Positions 51,017 to 61,346 of a DNA stretch of 64,000 nucleotides are shown here, one piece after another. Numbering within the stretch: the first letter of the stretch is position 1; each line of letters begins with the position of its first letter. Origin of the DNA: Adineta ricciae (lineage: Eukaryota; Rotifera; Eurotatoria; Adinetida; Adinetidae); assembly GCA_905250025.1 (NCBI GenBank), contig CAJNOJ010000022.1:311707-375706 (forward strand). Reading direction: 5' to 3'. The notes below the pieces were generated by a model that did not search any database, was not told where the DNA came from, and saw only the letters and a program-made list of their open reading frames with translations. A program made the translations under genes and the position numbers.

Positions 51017-53779
51017 TCATCCTTTACTGACAAATTTGTGTAATGTATGTTGCAAGGACACATGTCGATCTATAATGATTGACATAGATTCAAGATAAAC
51101 AAAGAGAAACACTAACACACCTTCTTTACAAACAGGTAACTGATCAGGTCTCCATAAACCTGAAAAACAAGTTGTACCACGATTACCAGCAAGCATGTAA
51201 CCTAAAAACGAAAGACAAATAATCAATAATCGAATGAAATCCAGCGGAATCAAAATGTTAAATAAACCTGGGTCACATTCAAACTGTAATGAAGCGCCAT
51301 GTCTCAATGTCACATTTGCTGACAGAATATAACGCGATGTACCGTAATTAACAACATACGTTTTTCCATGACGAATAAATCCAGGATGAAGGCAAGTATC
51401 TGAACGAGAATTGAGAAGAAGAACAAAAGAAAATATTTGCTCTGTTTACCTGCAAGACATTGAATCAGATTATTTCGATCGTAAGGCGATTCCCATTGAC
51501 CGAATAAACATCGAATTGTTCGATAATTACTCAATTTGTACCCATTTCGACACTAAACAGAAAGCGTATAGACTTCACGAAGGATTTCATTAACAAACTA
51601 AAACTATACTGAATATTCAGCATGACCACCGTGCCGTCGATTTTGATATTTGACATAACCATTTTTAATCCAATAGGGATGCGTAGTACAATTTTCTAAA
51701 AAGAAAACAAAAATAATGTGTATCTTTTCAAAATTTTTCTTCTATTTTACTTGGTTCACATAATGGATCTGCTGTTAAATATCCTTGTATACATGTCACG
51801 TTCGTCATCTTTTTATAACCATCAATACATTCATAATCCAATGATTGACTTTCATTCAATACGTTATTGAGTTTGGTATTATTGTTTAATAAAATATGTG
51901 AAATGTTCAATGAAACGTGACATGTCTCCGATATTTCTGTTTTTTTATATGAGAAAAAAAGAAAACGAGTCAAAAATCAAAGGATATCAACAATACCTTC
52001 TCGACAATGGGGACCACCATTCGTCCATTGCCCATCAAGGCATTGTATAAACGATGGTTTTATCAGCGAACATTTTTCAGTGAATTTCGATGGACATTGA
52101 CATTGATATTTGATCGTATAACCATGTCGAATATATGCTCCGGGTTGTAATTCTTTTCCATACCATTCATTGGCACTATCATCCATAAAATAGCCCACTA
52201 CTTTCTTTCCCAATTCAGGCAAACGGCATTTCGCTACGAGCACAACTTTAGAAGTCTTGAGAAACAAAAGAATACACAAACTTTACCATAACATTTCGGT
52301 AAAATCGGTTTCCATGAACCGTGATTATCACAAATAACATAATTAACCATCGGAATGAGATCATAACGCGTACTACTATTACATGACAGACCTGTACTTT
52401 CACCCGAAAGAAATATCGAACGAGCATTCATAACATGTCCATTGAAACCTTCCATTGCCGGATGTCGACACATGGCTTCGATGCATTGTGGCCGACTGGT
52501 TTGCCATCGACCTTGTCTACATTCAATTTTGGATACGGAATCTTTTAGAATGTATCTCTCGATGCAAGCATAGTGTGCATAAGAGGATGTTGTATTCACA
52601 ATATAGGCATTTGCAATCGATGGTGGTTCACCACATGGAGATTCTTTGAATTGCAAAGAAAACAAATCATTGGAGTTGCTCTTTTGATTCAATGAAAATT
52701 GACTTACTTAAACATCTCGGCATCTCTAACGGTGACCATGTGCCATTTTTCAAACAGGTTTGAACAGGAGACAAGCGATTCAGTTCATATCCAGGATTAC
52801 ATTCAATTCGTATTTGTTGATCAGGATAATAAACTTGTTGTTGTGGCATATGCTGACCATTTGTGATTAGATGATCAATTGTGCAAACTTCATCTAAAAA
52901 CAAACTATCGTATCACAGCTCAACTCGCCGTTTACCTTTACGAATGCAGTAAACATCTATAACTGGTTCCCAAAATCCATCGCTAACGCAAATACGTTCT
53001 TTTGGTCCGACAACTGTGTATCCCGGATTACATTCATAAAATAACCGACTATAGAACGAATGGCCTTCGTATTGAATTCGACCATGTGCAGGATTGTTTA
53101 AGATTGGACAAAGATAGCGTTCAGTAATCAAAGCTAAATGGAAAATGACAAGAATTCGAAGTTCATTTTCGAAGAAAATCGATTGATTTACATCTTGAAA
53201 GACAAGAAAATCCGCAATTATGATCACAAACACAGATTTTTTGGTAACGGCAGTTCGTATTTTGATTCGTTCCTTGGCAAGATCGTTGACAGTTTCGATG
53301 AACATTCCTTTGTCTTGGACAAAGATTTTCCGTTCGATTTGATTGTGTAATTTCATTTGAAAACGTTGGTTTCGGCTGATAATAATTCCAATACGACGTC
53401 ACCGTTTCTGGTCCAAAATTATCATGATTATTTATAGTTGCTAATGCGGTTGACGTTCGAGTAACTAAACGATGACGATATACATACGCTTCAGTTGTAC
53501 TTGAACGACCTTGTTGTTCTAATGAAAGATAATTTATTTTCTTAATTCACTCTAGCGATGAAAACTTCTTTTCGTCTTCAGTCAATTAGATTATTCCGAT
53601 CGAAATCCTAATTTTTAAACAATGATCAAGGCTCTTCGTCGATTAGCAACGCTTAGATATGCTAATCAACAACGTGCAATGAATAACGACAAAACTCCTT
53701 CAAGGAAAGGCAATTTTCTAAAATCACGACCATTTACCTGCAATATGAACCAGTAATGGATTTCTGATACTATTGACAT
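51017..53779 (-). CDS. WAP + 8 sushi/CCP protein, LEV-9/Hasp-like (copy 2)
   Basis: Twelve exons (53779-53738, 53540-53192, 53133-52936, 52893-52708, 52643-52287, 52233-51997, 51936-51751, 51695-51610, 51552-51450, 51399-51268, 51201-51121, 51069-51017) encode about 669 residues. A non-globular stretch precedes a WAP-like domain (CPRQRNVHRNCQRSC then CRYQKICVCDHNCGFSC). Eight CCPs follow (for example CPILNNPAHGRIQYEG, CGEPPSIANAY, CRHPAMEG, CRLPELGKK, CTTHPYWIKNGYV). WAP plus eight CCPs is exactly the module count reported for LEV-9. The 5' end is the weak part: the 42-nt first exon (MSIVSEIHYWFILQ) is the only in-frame solution I found, and it gives a poor signal peptide. The last exon uses a 51-nt intron. 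An alternative acceptor would add a C-terminal hydrophobic segment. Paralogue of the neighbouring copy 1. Confidence 0.75.
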
Positions 53780-54180
53780 GTTGAAAAAGAAAGAAACAGA
53801 TCAGTTGGATTCGGTAATGCATATTGCATAGTGATACAAGACTTGATAAAACAAAGAAGAGAAGACAAATTGATGATGAGAGTAATGATGAAGACAGTTG
53901 CTTTCGCTTGCTCGAACAAGGAGAATTTGATTGTCTATGAGTTCTTCTCTATCTCTCAATCTATCTATCCTTTCCGACATCGAACAATAATGAATAAATT
54001 TCATGTTCTTCTCCTACGAATCGAAGAAACGTTCCATTCTCGTTTCTTTTCTTCTTCTTCTCCTTCTTCTTTTCCTCTCGTTTTTTTTCTTCATTGATTT
54101 GAAGATATTTGTTTTTATTAGAAAGACTAATAACAAATGCATATTCAATCATGTCAATAATGTCACAGAAATAAAATCGA
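53780..54180. other. Intergenic spacer
   Basis: About 400 bp between the WAP-CCP copy 2 start and the stop of the speriolin-like gene (both minus). T/C-rich run 54040-54110. Frames on both strands over 53831-54236 are mutual shadows without a domain. An AATAAAATCG near 54170 is on the wrong strand for the minus-strand gene. Confidence 0.4.
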
Positions 54181-55096
54181 TTACCAGTAGAATAGTGGTT
54201 TGCCATCGCACTGAGAAATTAAATCAAGACTGTTGATAATTATCGATAAGTCTACATGATACTCTTTGGAAAGGAATTTCGAACAAAATGTTTTCATTTC
54301 ATCGACGTTCGTGAAAAGATTTGATGAACTTTGCAACCATTGATAGTCAGGATAGATACCGTATTTGTTAATGAAATTGAATGTCAATATTGAATGATGA
54401 TGAAGAGAAAAGTTTTCTTTGGATAGATACTTTTGAATATTGTCCAGACGTTTTTTATAGATCGAACGGTCATGCGCATTTGGCTCAGTATTGATAATTG
54501 ATGGTACATAACGAAGGGAATAACCGTAGAGTTGCTTCGATTGAGAAAAGATCAAAACTAAGATTCGTCGTTCGAGCTGATAACAAATTTCTCCAAGTAA
54601 ACGTTGATCTGTAATTAAACGTAAGAGATGCAATGGAAATGAATGTGAATCATATAGTCTACCTAGGATATCATTAGTTGAATTGACATTTTGATTGACT
54701 TGTAGTGATGATTGGAGTTGTTTAGTTATGAGTTTTACGTCATCGGTAATTCGTTGTAATCTGTTCAGATTTTGTTTGGTTTCCGAGCTGATTGGCAATA
54801 TTGAGTTATCTTTCTGAAGATATTTGTCAATACGTTCGTGAAATGGTTGTTCAGTTAAAGGACAAGCACTTGGAGATCGTTCAATCACATCGATGATCGT
54901 TGTATTTATGTTCGTTTCTTGAATGAGCTTTCGACGAACAGCTTTCGATGTATTCGTGATCTGATGTCTAAAGAAAACATCGATAAACCAATCTATCACT
55001 CTGAATTATTATAACTTTCACGCGCTCTTTTTTTTTCTTATATATTAATCAAGCTGTACCTTGTTGCGTATCGTTGACAAACAAACGTTTTCTCAT
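54181..55096 (-). CDS. Speriolin (SPATC1)-like protein
   Basis: Two exons (55096-55060, 54992-54181) encode 282 residues. The long exon has no ATG at its 5' end. A GTACAG donor at 55059 and the GATAG acceptor at 54993 join it in frame to MRKRLFVNDTQQ, with an intron of 67 nt. The central and C-terminal part reads LLGEICYQLERRILVLIFSQ then KQLYGYSLRYVPSII, and later ILTFNFINKYGIYPD. This parallels the speriolin C-terminal domain (GEIAFQLDRRIL...LYGFTVSNIPEKI...YGI). Speriolin associates with centrosomes/centrioles in sperm and embryos. The assignment rests on my recall of this motif. The N-terminal half is helical, with an SPSACPLTEQPF segment and a possible coiled coil. Confidence 0.65.
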
Positions 55097-55696
55097 TAGA
55101 TTGACTCTTGATGGAACTTCTGGTTGATTCGAAGTTAAATTTCATATTCGACTGTTTCTTCATCATGATCTCTCTCCTTAATGCGCTCATTTGTCATCGT
55201 ATAGTGTCCTCTTTTTCTCTTCCATTAGCCTCTACTCGAATTTCCCATTGGTTGATTTATAAACAAATCGATTATGTAAGAACGAACGTTTAACAATCGA
55301 TCGTTCGGGTCGTCGCACGAACGGGGTGATGCTACTAATTGTCCACCACGATGGTTTCTTTTTTCGAGAGTTTCGTTGCCATTACACAATATTAATTTAC
55401 GTTCGTTCTCGATGTCATGTTATCGAACGCTTCGAATGTACCTGATATTTTAGAAATAAGCCTCACAGTAGACATTTTTTATAACCGGAAACTACGATGT
55501 GCTTATCGAAACCAATAGGGATGAAGAATGTTTAGTCTTTGGCAAGATATGTTTTTCTTTCTTTTCTTTATGCTTCAATTCTATTAATTGATCGTATAAG
55601 TTACAAAAAATACATTCTGCCGTCGATACAAACACGTTTTCTTCTATTCTAGATATGAGTTCTTTGATTTATTTACACAAATAATTCTTCTATAGA
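55097..55696. promoter_or_regulatory. Divergent promoter region (speriolin-like / Tousled-like kinase)
   Basis: 600 bp separates two divergent start codons, so both promoters lie here. Sequence around 55280-55325 contains repeated TCG-rich palindromic bits (ATCGATCGTTCGGGTCG). A CTTCTATTCTAG near 55640-55652 could be a 3' splice site of a 5' UTR intron of the kinase. No coding sequence is supported. Confidence 0.35.
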
Positions 55697-58600
55697 ATGA
55701 ATCTCGTATCAAAACCATCGGAAAATCAATTCAATTCTCGCGGTATGCACTTTCACCTCACTTTTTTTTCGACTTCTCTCACCCATTTCATTGTAGGTCA
55801 AGATGTTCTTCCACTAGACAACAACTATCCATCGTTCAAACTATTTCCTACACGTAGTGACTCAGTTGATAACAGTAATAATCGTGCGTCACCGCTGAAT
55901 AACCCCGCGGGCACAACGCCAAAGAATCCCAGTCCGATCGAGCCCAATGAACACGAATTTCAACCAATAGCTGTATCGCCATTTCGTTTGTTTGGAACAT
56001 CAACTACGACAGTATCAGCAACAAATCAGAACTCGCCCAAACCGTCGACAACAAGTTCGCTGAAGAAGTTCTCTTCGACGACCGATAAGCCGAGAAGAAA
56101 ACGAACGCCGAAAATCGATGATAACAATGACATACAAAAAGTCAAACGACGTAAAAGTGAAATGAATATGCAACATAAACAATTAACCTTAATGGAATTA
56201 CAGACCCCAATTACAACTGAGAAGAAAAGCAATTTAAATCCAGAAACATTCGCGACAAAAGTAACGATCTTCAAGGTTTTCTTTTGCTTTCAAACATTAG
56301 TCGTTTTAGAATCCGTCAAATTATCGCGAGATTGGCTTCTCGCCAGTTTCCTCCGCTCAAAGTGATTCAGGTTCAAATTCGAATCATACATCTGAATCAT
56401 CCACTAATCCTGTAGGAAATTCAAAACTAATACAAGTAATTCTCGTCTTTATCTTCTCCCTCGATTCGATTTATTCGTTTGCATTAGACTGATATCAGTG
56501 GAGCAATAAATTCAACATCAAATGAACTTGAAGTCAAGAACAGTCAAATACAAACATTAACAAGAGTACGAAAAAGAAAAACAAAGCTAAGAAACGGAAT
56601 TTTTATCGAGATGCTTTGTTTGTATTAGGAACGTGATGATCTACGACGACAACTATCGGAAGTAAAGAAAGATCTGGATAAACAAACAAACATATTGCAA
56701 AAATGCCTTGCTGTGAACAAAAAATTACTCGTCGAGAAGGTATGAGAGATGAATTTCTTGACTATAGCGTTGCCAAGACATGATCCTATTGAACGAATTG
56801 TTCAATCCTGAAATAAATATTCATCTTTAGTCGACACTCGAACGTAAACAAGCCCGACAAAAATGTATGGAAAATCGCTTACGACTTGGACAATTCGTCA
56901 CTCAGCGCCAAGGCGCGACATTTGTTGAAAACTGGACTGATGGAACAGCGTTCACCGATATTACAAAGTGAGCCGATGTTTTACATTCAAAAATATTTAA
57001 CTTACTTGTTCCTCCTTGCGTAGACAACAAGAAATGCTTCAACGTGCTCGCGAAGATCTCGATCGTGAACGTCGTAATCTTCTGCGTCGTCGGCCAAACT
57101 GTGAAGCGAAAGAAAAAGTGACCAAAACCGCATACACACGAGCAAAAAGCAAGGATCGCGGCAGTTCATTTGCTGTTCAAGATGAAAGTAGCAATGATGG
57201 AATAAAATCGAGCACTGATATAAACCGAGTGTAAGTGTAATCGAAACATGTTCATTGTAAGAGTGTTATTGTTCGTTGTTTTAGTATGACAGTTAGTGAC
57301 TGGTACGAATCAGATGAAATTATACGTTTACGACAGGCGTCATTGAAAAAAGAAGAAGTTGATCTCCAGATTGAATACGAAAAGTTGGAACGCGAAAGGA
57401 ATTTACATATTCGTGAATTAAAGCGAATCTATAATGAAGATCATTCCAGGTAAAGTGAAAATAAAACTCGACTGAATTGACTTCGATGAATATTTTCACC
57501 TTTTTTTATTCAGATTTCAAGATCATCCAATACTTAACAATCGATATTTACTTCTAACTTTGATTGGCAAAGGCGGTTTCAGCGAAGTGCATAAGGTAAA
57601 ATTGAAATCAAATCAAACTCTAATCTTTCGCGTTGTCGTCTTAGGCCTTCTGTTTGAAAGAACAACGTTATGTAGCCGTTAAAGTCCATCAATTAAATAA
57701 AGAATGGAAGGAAGAAAAGAAGGCAAACTATATCAAGTAAAACTTTCCCATCTTCGTTCTTCTTTGTTTTACATGTCTTTCTCTTTCGTATTCATTTTAG
57801 ACATGCCCTACGTGAATGTGACATTCTCAAAACATTAGATCATCCTCGTATTGTTCGTCTCTACGATGTCTTCGAAATCGATACTGATTCGTAAGTTATC
57901 AGCGCGACTTTCTTGCGAATCTCTATTCTACTTTTTTTTCCTCTTCATTTAGATTTTGTACTGTGTTGGAATATATCGAAGGAAATGACATCGACTTTTT
58001 CCTAAAACAACATAAAATTATTCCAGAGAAAGAAGCACGTTCTGTTGTCATGCAAACAGTCAGCGCATTACGTTATTTAAACAATGGTATCAAACCACCT
58101 GTGATTCACTTCGATCTTAAACCAGCAAACATCCTGCTGGGCTCTGGTACCAATAGTGGTGAAATCAAAATCACTGATTTCGGTTTAAGTAAACAAATGT
58201 GTGAAGATACCTATGATCCCGAACATGGCATGGATTTGACATCTCAAGGAGCAGGAACTTATTGGTTCGAGTTACTTTCTCTTCATTAATAGCATTTTAT
58301 ATCTTTGCGTGTGTTAGGTATTTGCCACCTGAAGTATTCGTTCAAGGGCCCAACCCACCAAAAATATCATCGAAAGTAGACGTTTGGAGTTTAGGTTGTA
58401 TATTTTTTCAATGTCTATACGGCCGAAAGCCGTACGGACACAACCAATCTCAAGCTGCTATCCTCGAAAATCAAACCATCTTAAAAGCAAAAGAGGTGGA
58501 ATTTCCAGCCAAACCAATCATATCAGATGGCGCTAAGGTAGGACTTCTTCTTTTTTTTTCGTTTCAGTCCACTATCATCAATTGCATCTTTAGACATTCA

Positions 58601-58749
58601 TTAAGCGTTGTCTAGCCTATAATGTTCGAGATCGACCTGATGTGAATCAGTTAGCTGATGATGAATATTTACGTTCGTATCCGAAACGTACAACAACTAA
58701 TGCATCTGCTCGAACAGCACAATTAACAATGAATGATGGTTCGAATTAA
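55697..58749 (+). CDS. TLK: Tousled-like serine/threonine kinase
   Basis: Fourteen exons (55697-55742, 55797-56275, 56310-56435, 56488-56565, 56629-56739, 56831-56967, 57024-57230, 57285-57449, 57514-57595, 57645-57736, 57801-57890, 57953-58264, 58318-58537, 58594-58749) encode 766 residues, the usual TLK length. The N-terminus is Ser/Pro-rich with a basic NLS-like KPRRKRTPK. Then come coiled coils ([38 protein letters not shown]) and the kinase from about residue 465. Kinase motifs: [24 protein letters not shown] (catalytic Lys), [20 protein letters not shown], and the TLK hallmark [17 protein letters not shown]. TLKs phosphorylate ASF1 and act in chromatin assembly during S phase. All catalytic residues are present. 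Intron one is 54 nt without a stop and could be retained in frame. Confidence 0.95.
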
Positions 58750-59740
58750 ACAAGCAAGATACGAGAATAGTATCCTATATATACACTTATTTATTCAATA
58801 AGGAAACGTGTTCTTTCGATATACAAATATACATATATATATATATTTTTTTCTTTTCTGATTATTTTTTTTAAACACGCGTATATGCGCTTTAAACAGA
58901 AAAAAAAACAATTTGCGCGTGTTAATATTTCGTGAATTCATTAACATCGGCCGATTTGTCTCTTATAATCAGTTTTGTCATTGTTCTTAGAAACGTTTTT
59001 CTCTCTTTCTATATATATATATATGTATCAATGTATGTATTTTTGTTTGTTAGTGTGCGGATGTAAATAGTGGAGTAGACAATTTTTTCATCTTGTTTAA
59101 GAGCGAAAAAGGCAACCCACACATGGGATTCTACCGCATTGAAATCCTTGAGCAAACAATTTTGAAGAGGTTTTCTTGGTGCTGATGATTGAGGATATAA
59201 AACCAGACAGAGCAACATATGTAGGTTTTCTTTTTCGATTCTTTTCTCTAGTCTTTGACGACGATTTTCCTTTCTTGTTCAACAAAATGCACACGGTTGT
59301 CTCTGTTTCTTGCTTTCATCAGTCTTTGCTCTTTCTTTTCCTTTGTATTGTACGTGTGTATGTGTGTTTCATCTTCTCTAAATATGGACTCAATTTATGC
59401 GTTCTTTTCTGTTTGAAAATAAAGAAAAGGAGGAAAACGAAACAACTTCTGTTTGATTTCCGATTGAGATGAGAATCAAAGTTGTAGTTGAATGGTTTAA
59501 TGAGATGAGTTATACAGATAAAGTGGTTCGAATCCCGGTCAATGCTGATATGATGTAAATACACTTAGTTATCCCTGTCTGAACAACCTGATGTGTAATC
59601 GGTTTAGAGAACTGATCAGCATATACCGACTGTGATTTTTAATCAGATTTCCCCCCTTCTGAGGAGAAGAAAAAAACATCAATTATAATCTCTCATGCAT
59701 ATTTATCTTTAGATTCTTTACGAAAATCATACTTGAAATC
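58750..59740. other. Intergenic region with AT repeats and a tRNA-like segment
   Basis: About 1 kb between the kinase and anamorsin (both plus). TA-rich microsatellites lie at about 58834-58846 and 59011-59023. A short plus-strand frame at 59176-59472 is Phe/Leu-rich and unsupported. A segment with pol III A and B boxes is described separately. A 5' UTR intron of anamorsin may end at the ATCTTTAG at 59712. Confidence 0.45.
59485..59535 (+). ncRNA. tRNA-like / SINE-like segment with A-box and B-box
   Basis: TAGTTGAATGG at 59485-59495 fits the pol III A-box, and GGTTCGAATCC at 59525-59535 is a perfect B-box, 29 nt between them as in tRNAs. Flanking sequence does not form the expected seven-pair acceptor stem, and the T-stem is imperfect. 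It is therefore more likely a tRNA pseudogene or a tRNA-derived SINE head than a working tRNA. Confidence 0.4.
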
Positions 59741-60744
59741 ATGGACGAAATTTTTGCTCGTGCAAAGAGTATTCTGGTTATATGGGCTGACGATACTGAC
59801 CCGGAAAATTTACCTGCTTTTCAAGAAATATTACAGACCAAAGCTAAACAAGCACACATTGCTTTCGAAAATGTTCAAATGCTTTTAGATTGTAAGTACT
59901 AATGACTATTTGATTTCTTCGCTGATCTAACGATCCTTCTTTGACGATCATAGCTCGACGTGCAACATCATCATTCGATGTTATTCTTCTTGGTCTTGTG
60001 AGCAAACGAGACACACCTACAAACGTTGACTTATTGAATGAATTCTTTCGTTTACTTCGTCCAAATGGTTATTTCATAACTCACATCGAACACGCTAAGC
60101 AATCGCAAGCCATTGACCATTTCAAAATGTGTGGTTTTACCAGTTGTAATCCATTGGATTCGAATTCATCATTTTTAATCGAGAACAAAGATGATGATGT
60201 GAAAAAACTCGGCTCGTTGTGGTTATGCCAGAAACCTTCGTTCGATATTGGATATTCCGTTCCATTACGTAACCGAGCGGATAGCAAGACTGGACAAGTT
60301 CTACCAACAGCTGAGACGAAAAAAACTTGGACTATGGATGATGATGACTTAATTGACACAGATGGCTTGTTGGACGAGAATGATCGCAAGAAACCCGATG
60401 TGAAAAGTGAGTTTCTACACTAAATTAAACTTGAAAACTTTTCCTTTTGTGTCAACAAGGTTACGATTGTGGAACATCATCAACTGGTGTTCGAAAAGCG
60501 TGTAAGAACTGCACTTGTGGGTTAGCACAAGAATTGGAACAAGAAGAACATGCCGCAGCTAAACAATCAGTGAAATCCTCCTGTGGAAGCGTATGCCCTC
60601 TAGAATTCAATCTTGAAAAAGCCTCTCTTTCGATTTTAGTGCTATCTTGGTGATGCTTTTCGATGTGCTGGTTGTCCAGCTCGTGGTTTACCACCATTCA
60701 AACCCGGAGAACGTGTTGCTCTTCCCACAATGTCCGATGTTTAA
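59741..60744 (+). CDS. CIAPIN1: Anamorsin homologue, cytosolic Fe-S cluster assembly factor
   Basis: Four exons (59741-59891, 59954-60406, 60460-60590, 60640-60744) encode 279 residues. The N-terminal half is a methyltransferase-like fold ([40 protein letters not shown]). A linker [15 protein letters not shown] precedes the Fe-S region. Its motif A is [20 protein letters not shown] (C-x9-C-x2-C-x-C). Motif B is [16 protein letters not shown] (C-x2-C-x7-C-x2-C), formed across the exon 3/4 junction. The tail [10 protein letters not shown] is typical. Anamorsin receives electrons from the diflavin reductase NDOR1/Tah18 and feeds cytosolic Fe-S protein biogenesis. All eight cluster cysteines are present. 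Confidence 0.96.
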
Positions 60745-61346
60745 AAACATCATCGCAAAAGCCTGATTAAAACTACCATGTAATTTTCACGCGTTTAATT
60801 TTGCAATCATTTCTCATTCTTTCTTTCAACAACATCGACGTGTTTTTTTCTTGACAATCATTATTATCACTTTTTTCTTCTTTTTGCAAATCAAGAAAAG
60901 CAAAAAATATCACATTGACATGGTTGATTGACACACATCCTGTTGGCTTTCGAATATCGCGTTGCACTTTACACACTGTCGAGGCTAAAACTTTCGAATA
61001 CATGATATGTATTCTTTTTAACCCGGGGCAAACAAAAAGTCGCACTTGTGTGGGACGGTTATTTCCATCGACTAATCTTCAACATGACTTTGACGTTTTA
61101 TCATACTGCAAACCGAGGAAAAACAGGATTTAATTCAGTAATTGAATATGAAGCGAAAATATCTCGATTGATTTTGAAAGCAATGATTTGTGTGATCAAA
61201 AATTGAAATCGAGACTGTTTGGTTGCATTTTAAATCCAAGATCGTATTACGCCAGAAAAATCCAGCGGCAATAAAAATCACATGACTTCGCATTTGTTTT
61301 ATTTCCTTTCAATCAATCTTCAAATCATAACCGCTCTCCCGACAAG
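60745..61346. other. Intergenic spacer
   Basis: About 600 bp between anamorsin and chitinase (both plus), with T-rich stretches and the chitinase promoter towards 61346. A GGCAATAAAAATC near 61268 carries AATAAA. Opposed frames at 60773-61045 and 60915-61133 have no domain. Confidence 0.45.

Noticed and set aside
53580..53737. Possible additional coding in the first intron of WAP-CCP copy 2
   Set aside because: Contains stops in the needed frame; no signal-peptide exon with correct phase could be found.
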